Assembly (NCBI RefSeq): GCF_021602025.1
Contig: NZ_BQHW01000020.1
Location: forward strand, 57,069-121,068
Source of the DNA: Pseudomonas ceruminis
GTDB lineage: Bacteria; Pseudomonadota; Gammaproteobacteria; Pseudomonadales; Pseudomonadaceae
Length of the DNA stretch: 64,000 bases
Direction of reading: 5' to 3'
A program made the position numbers and the translations under genes. Positions 17,354 to 25,565 of the stretch are shown here, one piece after another (the stretch's first letter is position 1; each line of letters starts with the position of its first letter). Below the pieces are notes generated by a model. That model had not been told where the DNA came from. It saw only the letters and a list, made by a program, of their open reading frames with translations, and searched no databases.

Positions 17354-18946
17354 ATGAGTATTAGAAACGTTTGGAAGAAACTGATTCCGCTAATGGTGTT
17401 AGTTTTTTTTGCAACCTTCTCCCATGCGGCTGACTGCCGTAAAACAGGGGAAACATGCGTAGAGGGCGCCGAAACCCGAAATATTGCGGGCAACTTAATC
17501 TACAAGGCTTGTTGGCGATATAGATCTACATACGAATGCGTGAAGCCTGACTCTGTTGATTATTGTGCCGCCATTTCGAAGGTCGCTGGCTGTTATCAAA
17601 CCTCAACATCCTGCATTTCCACCGCTTGGAACGGCACGTGCCTGGTCGAGCAGCGAACTTATCGTTGCGACAATCCGGCCACACCAAAGCCGTCCGACAC
17701 CATACAGTTGGACGACACCCATACGATTATCCGCGACGAGCTCGACACCAGCCAGTGCGACCCACTCGCTACAAACCCGCTGTGCTATATCGCGTCGCAC
17801 ACGTGCGTTGAGGGACCGGAAACCCGGGTCATCAACGGGTTGCCGGTCTATAAGGCATGCTGGAAATACAAGGACGACTATTCCTGCATCAACCCTGACA
17901 AAAAGAACGACTGCCAGCAATACGAGGACAAGGGCTGTAAGAAAATCGACCAGACGTGCATCGAGAGTACCGATCCGATCGGCTGCGTTATGTCCCAGAT
18001 CACCTATAGTTGTATTACCAAAAAGGGTGAGACGACCACCACCGAGGATTGCAGCACGAAAGTCTCCTGCTACGAGGGTGTCTGCTGGGACACCAGCTAT
18101 CCATCTGATAGCGATTTCGCCAAAGCTGTTGCAGCTAAAGAGGCAGCTCGTGAAGCCGGTGTGTATGGTTCGGACGGCGAACTGTTTGGCGGTGAAGATG
18201 AATCCTGCCGAAAAGGGTACGGTGGTATTAAAAACTGCTGCGGTAAAAGTAGCGGAGCTGAAACCAACTTCTCCATTATGGGCCAGGCAGTCTCTACTGT
18301 CGGAGGAGGCCTAGCTAGCTATGGCTCGAAATACATGTATGACTTTGCGTACAACAACGTCGAGTGGGTAAAACAAGGTGCTTCTGCTTTGGGGGCGGCG
18401 GCGCCATCTGCGCCAACACTTAGCTTCAGTGTCTACGGCTTGAGCTATGCCGTCGGTGGAACCATCCCTGCCACAGGTATGCTTGGTGGCCCTGTTTATG
18501 GCCTTGGCGGCGGCTTTTACTTCGACCCGTACAGCTTTGCGATTGCTGTCGCAATTCAAGTAGTAATGGAGCTCAAGTCCTGCGAGCCAGAGGAGCAGCA
18601 ACTTGGGATGCATCGTGGCGCAAACCTGTGTCACCTGGTCGGTAGCTACTGCTCTAAAAAAGTCTTTGGTGCATGCCTCGAAACCACTGAGGCGTACTGC
18701 TGCTACAACTCTGTGCTTGCAAAAATCATCAACGAACAGGGCAAGCCACAGATAGGGAAGGGCTGGGGAACACCCGAAAGCCCTAGTTGTGGCGGATTTA
18801 CAGTGGAGGAGTTCCAGCAAATTGACTTCTCAGCACTCGACCTCTCCGAGTTCGTAGATGATGTCATGAATGCAACCGTTCTTCCTGAGGTCAAAAACAT
18901 TCAGGATGACATCTCACAAAAAGCCAGCGACAACACATACAACTAA
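17354..18946 (+). CDS. traN: Cysteine-rich TraN-like C-terminal half
   Basis: This 530-residue protein has a signal peptide (cut near SHA, residue 25) and about 40 cysteines. Two copies of a Cys-rich module are visible: CVEGAETRNIAGNLIYKACW (about residues 37-56) and CVEGPETRVINGLPVYKACW (about 153-172), each followed by YECV or YSCI, CYQTS or CKKIDQT, and a closing YRC or YSC. This is the pattern of the C-terminal half of conjugative TraN. The C-terminal part (SCGGFTVEEFQQIDFSALDLSEF) also matches TraN tails. It probably sits in the outer membrane and needs Dsb oxidation. It is the last gene of the operon; a terminator follows. Confidence 0.82.
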   Translation: MSIRNVWKKLIPLMVLVFFATFSHAADCRKTGETCVEGAETRNIAGNLIYKACWRYRSTYECVKPDSVDYCAAISKVAGCYQTSTSCISTAWNGTCLVEQRTYRCDNPATPKPSDTIQLDDTHTIIRDELDTSQCDPLATNPLCYIASHTCVEGPETRVINGLPVYKACWKYKDDYSCINPDKKNDCQQYEDKGCKKIDQTCIESTDPIGCVMSQITYSCITKKGETTTTEDCSTKVSCYEGVCWDTSYPSDSDFAKAVAAKEAAREAGVYGSDGELFGGEDESCRKGYGGIKNCCGKSSGAETNFSIMGQAVSTVGGGLASYGSKYMYDFAYNNVEWVKQGASALGAAAPSAPTLSFSVYGLSYAVGGTIPATGMLGGPVYGLGGGFYFDPYSFAIAVAIQVVMELKSCEPEEQQLGMHRGANLCHLVGSYCSKKVFGACLETTEAYCCYNSVLAKIINEQGKPQIGKGWGTPESPSCGGFTVEEFQQIDFSALDLSEFVDDVMNATVLPEVKNIQDDISQKASDNTYN

Positions 18947-18962
18947 AACGGAAACCCTCTAG

Positions 18963-18991
18963 AGCCCCGCAAATTAGCGGGGCTTTTTTTT
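18963..18991 (+). terminator. Terminator after the TraN-like operon
   Basis: The hairpin AGCCCCGC / GCGGGGCT is followed by seven or more T. Confidence 0.9.
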
Positions 18992-19252
18992 GGCTGGGTG
19001 TGTCCGGGCAACCGATTAATACACGGCCTTGTGAAGGAAAAGAGAATGGGGCTTAAGAGATGATTTACACGGACCTATAACTGCCAATCAGTTTTTTTCG
19101 CCGCCGTTTACAAACCCGTGTGGCACATCCCGTGAGTGTAAAGCTAACCCAAGACCCATTCAGGATTGGATCACACCGTCTCGGCCGTCGCCGTCCTGTG
19201 CTCTTTCTAATTCGCACTATTAAAGCGAACAACTGACTTAAGGATAAAAATT
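18992..19252 (+). other. Long leader or promoter region of the lipoprotein gene
   Basis: There is no ORF. It contains CCCGTGTGGCACATCCC at about 19116-19131, similar to the GTGNNGGCATCCCC element that precedes other plasmid genes, here 120 bp before the start. The Shine-Dalgarno TAAGGAT before the ATG could pair with the ATCC. Confidence 0.4.
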
Positions 19253-19717
19253 ATGAATAAAATTATCGCATCTCTGCTGATCGTCACTACTGCTGCAATG
19301 TCTGGTTGCGCCTCGAACATGACGAACCGGGATTACTCCCAAGCAACTGCCATGCAGAAGATGAAGGTTGAACTCGGTGTCGTCGACTCTGTTCGTGATG
19401 TCAAAATCAATGGGAAGCCCTCGCCAATCGGCGGCATGGCTGGTGGTGCCTTGGGCGCTATCGCCGGCAGCAATGGCGGTGGTGGTCTGGGACAACTGGC
19501 CGTGATGGTCGTCGCAGGTGCAGTTGGCGCCGCCATTGGTGCTGCGGTCGACAAAAAAGCCCACGATGCTGATGGGGTCGAGATCACCGTTAAAATGACC
19601 AGTGACGGTAGCTTGCAGGCGGTCACCCAGGCAAAAGATCCAGCTGAAACCTTCGCCCCTGGTGATTCGGTTCGCTTGATCACAGGCCAAACCGGCGACT
19701 CTCGGGTCAGCCACTAA
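19253..19717 (+). CDS. Glycine-zipper outer-membrane lipoprotein (SlyB/17-kDa antigen type)
   Basis: This 154-residue lipoprotein has a signal peptide with lipobox MSGC (lipidated Cys21). A glycine-zipper segment (about 60-105, with GGMAGGALGAIAGSNGGGG and AGAVGAAIGAAV) could insert in the outer membrane, followed by a small C-terminal strand domain. SlyB-like proteins stabilise the outer membrane. It stands alone between two terminators. A plasmid copy next to transfer genes could protect the envelope during conjugation or contribute to surface exclusion; that is inference. Confidence 0.85.
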   Translation: MNKIIASLLIVTTAAMSGCASNMTNRDYSQATAMQKMKVELGVVDSVRDVKINGKPSPIGGMAGGALGAIAGSNGGGGLGQLAVMVVAGAVGAAIGAAVDKKAHDADGVEITVKMTSDGSLQAVTQAKDPAETFAPGDSVRLITGQTGDSRVSH

Positions 19718-19727
19718 TGTTCCACCC

Positions 19728-19762
19728 AGCCCTAGACGACATCATTCGTCTAGGGCTTTTTT
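19728..19762 (+). terminator. Terminator after the lipoprotein gene
   Basis: The arms AGCCCTAGACGA / TCGTCTAGGGCT are followed by TTTTTT. Confidence 0.9.
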
Positions 19763-19858
19763 GTGCCGGCACCGGAACCAAGCGAGTGCTATTTGATTCT
19801 CTTGAGTTATAGTTACGCGTGACTATTCATATTCGATCATCAACCGCGAAATCAGATT

Positions 19859-21790
19859 ATGCATGACATAGGCCGCCTCACACGCCTGGGGTTCACATCG
19901 CTGCCCGAGTGCCTTCTGACGGTACCGAAGGAATACAGGGATTTTCACGACCCCATTGTGGTGCTTCCCTTGCCTGACACTGGCGAAGCCTCGTACATGG
20001 CGCTCACCCTAATCGAGCGATCGATCTACGATCGCACCGGTGCGCCCTTGCAAGAGGCCAAAGGGGCGTTCCGCGGATTCGTCAAAGTGGTCGACGGGCG
20101 AGGTCAGCGTCTGCACATCAGCTTGATTGGTAAGCCTTCGATCGAACCCTGGATGGCGTACGACTTTGGCGCGACGGTGCACACCTACGGCGAGGTGGTC
20201 ACCTATGAGGGCCGTCCCTCCATGTCCAACCCAATGGTCATACCCCCTGCGATGATTGGACGGGTGATGCCCGTCTATCAGGGAAAGCAGAATCAGGTGA
20301 GTGCTGAAGTTCTTGGTGAGGCCATCACCGCAGCGATGGCACACATCAACGAGGCAGCCTGCCTGCTCCTAGAACAGGCCCTGATGCACGAAGATGACTT
20401 CCGGAAGCTGACAGGCCTTGTCGACCCTGCTGACTTGCTGCGTAACCTGCACACGCCTTTGTCAGTGCGTGAGGGAGACGAGGCGGTGAGGATTGCCAAG
20501 GCCGTATGCATACAGGCGCTTGTTAATCGCGTTGAGGCTCATCGCAACCGACCAGCAGTGAAAGGAGCCCTCCTCCGAATCGACCGAGTCCAGGTTGCTG
20601 ATTTAATCAGGCGTGCTCCTTTCTCGCCGTCTGCCGACCAGCTTCAAGCCATCGACGAGATCGTGTCAGACCTCAGGTCGCCCTATCCGATGCAGCGTGT
20701 CCTGTCGGGTGATGTCAGTACGGGCAAGTCATTCACGTTCATGGTTCCAGCTGCGGCAAGCTACCTCGCGGGGGCAAAGGTTGCCATCATCGCGCCCGGG
20801 CAAATCTTGGCGCAGCAACTGGCGGCCGAGTTGAGCAGCCTCTTCTACGAAATCCCCGTTGTCACTGTTGTCGGTCCGGTGGGCAAGACCAATATTGACC
20901 TGTCTGCGGGAATCGTTGTCGGCACCACTGCTGTGCTTTCTGCCGCCAAAAAAGCGGGGATAGTCTTCGACCTGGTCATCGCTGACGAGCAGCAACGATT
21001 CTCTGTGGCGCAACGGCAGAAGCTCATCGCGCCCCATACCAACTTCCTTGAATCAACGGCAACCGCGATTCCCAGAACGGTTGCACTGGTCAAGCTCGGA
21101 GGCCTGCCAATCTCAATTCTGAGGACCACGCCGGTACCGCGGGAGATCGTAACAAGGATCATCACGCACAACGCTAGGCAGAAGTTGCATGATCTCGTTA
21201 TGCAGATCATCAAGCAGGGCGGACAAGCAGCGTTCGTCTATCCCGTCGTCAATGGTGAGGCTGAAACTCGCAATGCCGTGGAAGCCGCCTACGAGCGATT
21301 CAGGAGGAGCTTGGGAGACGACGTAGGCCGGGTCCATGGGGGAATGACGGATGACGAAAAGACTGACGTCATAAACAAGATGAAGGCCGGGCAACTGAAA
21401 CTTTTGGTCGCCTCCACTGTGATCGAGGTAGGCGTTACCTTCCCCGGTCTGACTTTGCTAGTTGCAGTGAGCCCCGAGCACTTTGGTGTGGCTCAGTTGC
21501 ACCAGCTCCGTGGTCGGGTAGCTCGTAAGGGGGGGCGTGGGTTTTTCATCATGTATCTGCCGAGCCCCATCAAACAGTCAGCGTCATCGCGCTTGCGACT
21601 TTTGACAGCCTGCAATGATGGGTTCGTGCTCGCCGAGAAAGATGCGGAGAGTCGCGGCTATGGTGATCTGAGCCTAGAGGGTGAAAAGCAATCTGGTGCC
21701 AATCGACCGTTGTTCTTCGGTTTACGGCTAAGTCATGGTGAAATCATGGCTGGCGCAGTCAAAGCGGGCCTCATACCGGCTCAGGAATAG
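19859..21790 (+). CDS. RecG-like superfamily 2 DNA helicase
   Basis: This 643-residue protein has a RecG-like wedge/OB region at the N-terminus (about 60-150, with a PVYQGKQNQ motif like the PvYp of RecG). The helicase core follows: motif I GDVSTGKS (about 283-290), motif II DEQQRFSV (RecG has DEQHRFGV, about 374-381), TATAIPRT, motif V ASTVIEVGVTFP and motif VI QLRGRVARKG. RecG remodels stalled forks and R-loops. This copy is shorter and diverged from chromosomal RecG (about 690). A plasmid helicase of this type may help replication restart or recombination of the transferred strand. The next gene starts 14 bp after the stop. Confidence 0.85.
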   Translation: MHDIGRLTRLGFTSLPECLLTVPKEYRDFHDPIVVLPLPDTGEASYMALTLIERSIYDRTGAPLQEAKGAFRGFVKVVDGRGQRLHISLIGKPSIEPWMAYDFGATVHTYGEVVTYEGRPSMSNPMVIPPAMIGRVMPVYQGKQNQVSAEVLGEAITAAMAHINEAACLLLEQALMHEDDFRKLTGLVDPADLLRNLHTPLSVREGDEAVRIAKAVCIQALVNRVEAHRNRPAVKGALLRIDRVQVADLIRRAPFSPSADQLQAIDEIVSDLRSPYPMQRVLSGDVSTGKSFTFMVPAAASYLAGAKVAIIAPGQILAQQLAAELSSLFYEIPVVTVVGPVGKTNIDLSAGIVVGTTAVLSAAKKAGIVFDLVIADEQQRFSVAQRQKLIAPHTNFLESTATAIPRTVALVKLGGLPISILRTTPVPREIVTRIITHNARQKLHDLVMQIIKQGGQAAFVYPVVNGEAETRNAVEAAYERFRRSLGDDVGRVHGGMTDDEKTDVINKMKAGQLKLLVASTVIEVGVTFPGLTLLVAVSPEHFGVAQLHQLRGRVARKGGRGFFIMYLPSPIKQSASSRLRLLTACNDGFVLAEKDAESRGYGDLSLEGEKQSGANRPLFFGLRLSHGEIMAGAVKAGLIPAQE

Positions 21791-21804
21791 GACAGGGGGA
21801 CAAA

Positions 21805-22446
21805 TTGGCCGCGAAATCAACACCGCTCGCTGTCAAGGTAGCGATTTACCAGCGACTACTCTCCGGGGACATAGCCCGCGACGTCGGCCGCATGTATGTC
21901 ATCAGTATGCCAACCGTTTTGAAGTACGCTAATGATGCGGTTGCGGAGCTGCGCCTGCTTGAAGCGGTCGAGAGCTCTCCCATCCTGGTGGGCTTCTTAA
22001 GCCGCACCGTTAAAATCCAGTGCTACCAGTATGTGGATGACGAGGTAGTACGAGACCTGATGGCCCCGATCCTGGAGCCCTACCTGGGCCAGGCTGAGAA
22101 AATCAACTTCGCAAGCCGGGAGAGCGCTGATCAGCCATTGTCGACCCGCGTAAGCCGTACAACTGAAGAAGATTTTCAAGCGATCGTAGCTGAGATGTCG
22201 CAGTCATCCCACCCAGGCCTTACATCGTCGGCACTCCTACGTGACATTGTTGAGGACTACATTGCCCGGTACAAAGCCAACGGCCGGCCCCTACCACCCA
22301 CCTTGGTCCACCAATCACAGACGCCGGCGCCAGTTGAGCCTGCAGCCCCAGCCCTCGATGGCAAAGCTCTCATGAAGGACCTGCAGTGCGCTCTTCGTGA
22401 GCAATTGCAAAAGCATGGTATCGAACTGCCACAGGGTGACGATTGA
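21805..22446 (+). CDS. HTH-containing protein following the RecG-like helicase
   Basis: This 213-residue protein probably starts at TTG, 5 nt after a strong GGGGGA Shine-Dalgarno. Residues 8-45 (VKVAIYQRLLSGDIARDVGRMYVISMPTVLKYAND) read as a helix-turn-helix like those of transposase-type or TrfB-type regulators. The middle is helical, followed by a Pro-rich linker (TPAPVEPAAPALDG) and a short C-terminal helix. I do not recognise the family. It lies in one operon with the RecG-like gene and may load it or regulate it. Confidence 0.65.
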   Translation: MAAKSTPLAVKVAIYQRLLSGDIARDVGRMYVISMPTVLKYANDAVAELRLLEAVESSPILVGFLSRTVKIQCYQYVDDEVVRDLMAPILEPYLGQAEKINFASRESADQPLSTRVSRTTEEDFQAIVAEMSQSSHPGLTSSALLRDIVEDYIARYKANGRPLPPTLVHQSQTPAPVEPAAPALDGKALMKDLQCALREQLQKHGIELPQGDD

Positions 22447-22455
22447 TTTTCTAAT

Positions 22456-22526
22456 CACGTGTCAAGCATTCCCCTTCGTAAGGCAAAGGCATCGCCGATG
22501 CCGTCACTCAATAGAAGGGGATATCC
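22456..22526 (+). promoter_or_regulatory. GCATYCCC anti-SD leader, copy A
   Basis: CACGTGTCAAGCATTCCCC begins the element. TCCCCTTC (22470-22477) is complementary to the Shine-Dalgarno GAAGGGGA (22514-22521), and a perfect hairpin GGCATC-GCC-GATGCC (22488-22502) sits between them. Folding would hide the ribosome binding site of the VWA gene. Confidence 0.6.
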
Positions 22527-24260
22527 ATGGGTCTCGCTCAAGCGCAGCTTCCTGCAACGTCCAAAGTCTCGATGCGTCACATTTACCTCTATACCCATCT
22601 GCTGATCGCGGAAGCGAACAAGCTGGGGCGACGGGTGCGTGTCATCTGGGCCAACATTAAAACTGCTTCGATTGGCCCGGATCAAAAGGTTGCTGGTGGG
22701 TTACTTCTGACCTTGCCTCTGACCGCTGCCATGGGTACTGATGAAGATCTCGAATTGATCCAAGGTCTACTCGACCATGAAATTCTCTGCCACGGCCTGC
22801 ACACGGACTTTTCTGTTTTGATGAAGCCAGATATCTCCGGAACACTGCTGAACGTTCTAGAGGATCCCCGCGGCGAGCTATTGGCAAAGCCCCGCTTTCG
22901 TGGTGCCAACGCGAATATTCACAACACCTTAAAGATCCTGGTGAAAAGAGGAGTTTTTCACGGTCCAGTCGCTGGCCAAGAAACACCTCAGTCAATTCTC
23001 GTTGCCTGGTTGGTCACTGAGCTTCGTAGTGAGCTCCTTGAACAAACCTGTCTGAAGGACTTCGCTATCGCGTATCGCGCACTGGCTATTGCAACGTTCG
23101 GTGCACCTTTGGTTGAGCAAGTGAAGGCGATTGCTGTAAAGGGCTGCAATGCATCAGACACTCAGGGTGCGAACCTTGCAGCGAATGAGATTGTGGATCT
23201 ACTCCAACTGACTAAGGACCAACAGAAGAGCCCCCCGCAACAAGGATCTGGTAGCCACAACCCGCAAGGTGAACCTGGTTCTCCGGGGCAACCAGGTAGT
23301 AATGGCCAACCCAGTACTCCCGGTAACATCTCCGACGCCATAAACCAAGTGCTGAACGCGAGCCAGATTGATTGTGGAAGCTATGCAAAAGGGTTAGAAG
23401 ATGTCATCTGTTCCAGCCTGCCTGGCGTGAGTCAGAATCGGTTGGGAGGCTATCAGCCAGACGCCTCAAACGAGATGAAGGAATTGAGTCTTTCAAAGTC
23501 TGGTGGCTCATTTGAAAATCGTAGCCTTCTTCGGGCTGGCGCTCAGAAGACAGCTGCAATACTCTCAGCGACTTTCGAGGAACTCATAGAAACAATCACC
23601 CAAAATGAAGTATGGGCTGCAAGTGAAGGAAGGCTCAACACTCGAAAACTTTGGCGATACGCAGTGGGAGACGACCTAATCTGCACCAGAAGAAAGCAAG
23701 CGGAGGAGATTGACACCTGTTTCTACCTTTTGGGTGACGAAAGCTCTTCCATGGACAATAAATTTGGACCAATTCCAAAGAAGGATGAGAGTGACGATCG
23801 GATCTCAGCACAGGAAGCTTGCAACCGGGTTTCGGTGGCAGTAGGTGAAGTTTTGAATAACTCGGCCATTCCATTTGGAATTGCTACCTACAACACAGTA
23901 GTTCGTGAATGGCATGGGTTTGAAGAGAGCTGGGCCGGTACATTGCAACGGTACAGCCCTGAGCCCAAAAATGGTACGAAAACTCACCTTGCTGTGGTCT
24001 GGGCGCTCAAGAAACTCATCGATCGACCGGAGGCCCGCAGAATTCTGATTGTGGTTACTGACGGGGATCCTGGGAATAGCGATGTGCTGCGTTCAGCCGT
24101 TGATGAAGCAATGCTGATGGGCATCGAAGTACGCTTCGTCCTGATCGGTGATGGGTACCATAAACGCTACGCTGACCTGGGTTTGGCCTGTGGAGTGGCA
24201 CAATCCGACAAAGACCTCGCGACAGCCGTTTTTGCAGCGTTGAAGCAGGGTATCGTATAG
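22527..24260 (+). CDS. CobT-like VWA-domain protein
   Basis: This 577-residue protein has an N-terminal helical domain with HEILCHGLHTDF (His84, Glu85, His89), like the metal-site motif seen in CobT-type proteins. A Gly/Pro/Gln-rich linker follows (about 230-275, collagen-like GEPGSPGQPGSNGQPS), then a C-terminal von Willebrand A domain. Its MIDAS starts GDESSSM (about 404) and includes a TDGDPG loop. Such VWA proteins pair with a MoxR/CobS AAA+ ATPase, which here is the next gene. In phages and conjugative elements this pair is found next to recombination genes; it is not thought to make cobalamin there. The Shine-Dalgarno is within the GCATYCCC leader. Confidence 0.8.
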   Translation: MGLAQAQLPATSKVSMRHIYLYTHLLIAEANKLGRRVRVIWANIKTASIGPDQKVAGGLLLTLPLTAAMGTDEDLELIQGLLDHEILCHGLHTDFSVLMKPDISGTLLNVLEDPRGELLAKPRFRGANANIHNTLKILVKRGVFHGPVAGQETPQSILVAWLVTELRSELLEQTCLKDFAIAYRALAIATFGAPLVEQVKAIAVKGCNASDTQGANLAANEIVDLLQLTKDQQKSPPQQGSGSHNPQGEPGSPGQPGSNGQPSTPGNISDAINQVLNASQIDCGSYAKGLEDVICSSLPGVSQNRLGGYQPDASNEMKELSLSKSGGSFENRSLLRAGAQKTAAILSATFEELIETITQNEVWAASEGRLNTRKLWRYAVGDDLICTRRKQAEEIDTCFYLLGDESSSMDNKFGPIPKKDESDDRISAQEACNRVSVAVGEVLNNSAIPFGIATYNTVVREWHGFEESWAGTLQRYSPEPKNGTKTHLAVVWALKKLIDRPEARRILIVVTDGDPGNSDVLRSAVDEAMLMGIEVRFVLIGDGYHKRYADLGLACGVAQSDKDLATAVFAALKQGIV

Positions 24261-24280
24261 AGCCAAAACGAAAGACCAGC

Positions 24281-24306
24281 CGGACTCCTTGGAGTCCGGT
24301 TTTTTA
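24281..24306 (+). terminator. Terminator after the VWA gene
   Basis: The hairpin CCGGACTC-CTTG-GAGTCCGG is followed by TTTTTT. It separates the VWA and AAA+ genes into two transcripts. Confidence 0.9.
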
Positions 24307-24316
24307 TGTTTCTACT

Positions 24317-24385
24317 CGCGTGTTAGGCATCCCCTTGTACCAGGCCTTCGCAAGAGGCCATCCATTGCCTACTGGGGATTTGACC
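24317..24385 (+). promoter_or_regulatory. GCATCCCC anti-SD leader, copy B
   Basis: CGCGTGTTAGGCATCCCC begins the element. ATCCCC (24329-24334) is complementary to GGGGAT (24374-24379) just before the ATG, with a hairpin GGCCT-TCGCAAG-AGGCC between. Same layout as copies at 22456 and 25494. Confidence 0.6.
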
Positions 24386-25450
24386 ATGACTGCTTTCCAA
24401 CACATCAACGACCCGCAACTCGACGCTGGAATCGACACCCTCAATCCAATTGAAGTCCGTTTAGCACCAGAGGTTTTCGGTACAACAGCACCATTTTTCA
24501 ATGGAATGCAGACCAAGATCTTTGCTGAAACACGCTTCACACCAAAAATCGTACCTTACAGCTTCGACGATGAATTGCTTACGCGCCTGATCCTTTGGGC
24601 AGCTTCAGCAGGACTTCCACAGGACTTTTTCAAGGCATCCATCAAGAAAGCGACCTACATCTACGGGCCAACCGGCGCCGGCAAAACCACGTTAGTCGAG
24701 GCCTTTGCGTCCCGTACGGGCAGGTCGGTTTTCACCGTTCAATGTTCCGAGGAAACCACTCTTTCTGACCTCTTCGGCAGTTGGAAATTGTGCGGCCCCG
24801 AAGGCATGAAGTGGATCTATGGGAAGGTGTGCCAATGGGCTAAAACCCCCAACTCCATCCTGCTCTTGGATGAGTTCGATCAGTTACCACCACAGATCCA
24901 GATGGGTCTCAACGGTATTCTGGATGGCAAGCCGATCTTTCTTGATCAGACCAACGAAGTGATCCCGATTGCTCCTGGATGCTTGATCGCTGCTACTGGC
25001 AACACAAACGGCCAAGGGTCTGCTGGCGGCAAAGGCGGTAGCGCTACTGGCTACAGGGGTACCAAGAAAATGAACATCGCGACGATGGACCGCTTCAATT
25101 CGATGTTCTGCACCTACATGGAGGAGGGTCGTGAAGCCAACCTCATTGTAGACCAGACGAATACTGATCCACTGGTTGCAAAATCCATGGCAACCCTGGC
25201 AGCCAAAGTTCGGGCGAACTTCATCGCTCTCAACGAGGATGCTGGGGCAGGGGGGATGGCCTTCAACTTCACCATTACAACCCGTAATGTGCTGAACTGG
25301 GCGATGAACTACAAGCTCCTCATGCAGATGGGCAAAACGACTGAAGAAAGCCAGAAGCTTGCTCTGCAAGTGACAGTTCTGGACTTCGCACCGCACGATG
25401 AGGCTGCTGCGATCCTGAGCACCTGGTCGACGATCGTCGGAAAAGTCTAA
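24386..25450 (+). CDS. CobS/MoxR-like AAA+ ATPase
   Basis: This 354-residue protein has Walker A GPTGAGKTT (about 93-101), Walker B ILLLDEFDQ (about 158-166), sensor 1 AATGNTN and the CobS/MoxR-style insert around GSWKLCGPEGMKW. I start at the ATG at 24386, preceded by GGGGAT; the earlier in-frame start at 24320 runs through the leader. MoxR ATPases remodel protein complexes together with a VWA partner, here the gene upstream. The three genes 22527, 24386 and 25566 each have their own leader and terminator, so they are coregulated but independently transcribed. Confidence 0.88.
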   Translation: MTAFQHINDPQLDAGIDTLNPIEVRLAPEVFGTTAPFFNGMQTKIFAETRFTPKIVPYSFDDELLTRLILWAASAGLPQDFFKASIKKATYIYGPTGAGKTTLVEAFASRTGRSVFTVQCSEETTLSDLFGSWKLCGPEGMKWIYGKVCQWAKTPNSILLLDEFDQLPPQIQMGLNGILDGKPIFLDQTNEVIPIAPGCLIAATGNTNGQGSAGGKGGSATGYRGTKKMNIATMDRFNSMFCTYMEEGREANLIVDQTNTDPLVAKSMATLAAKVRANFIALNEDAGAGGMAFNFTITTRNVLNWAMNYKLLMQMGKTTEESQKLALQVTVLDFAPHDEAAAILSTWSTIVGKV

Positions 25451-25461
25451 CGCTTCACCAT

Positions 25462-25484
25462 ACCCCGGCTCGCCGGGGTTTTTT
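25462..25484 (+). terminator. Terminator after the AAA+ gene
   Basis: ACCCCGG-CTCG-CCGGGGT is followed by six T. Confidence 0.9.
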
Positions 25485-25493
25485 CGTTTATGG

Positions 25494-25565
25494 GTGCCTG
25501 TGAGGCATCTCCTGTCACTGGGTCTTTCGCAAGGGACCCGCTCTTTCAATTTCAGGAGAACCACC
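25494..25565 (+). promoter_or_regulatory. GCATCTCC anti-SD leader, copy C
   Basis: GCCTGTGAGGCATCTCC begins the element. TCTCCTG (25508-25514) is perfectly complementary to CAGGAGA (25553-25559), the Shine-Dalgarno, with a hairpin GGGTC-TTTCGCAAGG-GACCC between. The changes relative to copies A and B keep the pairing. Confidence 0.65.
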
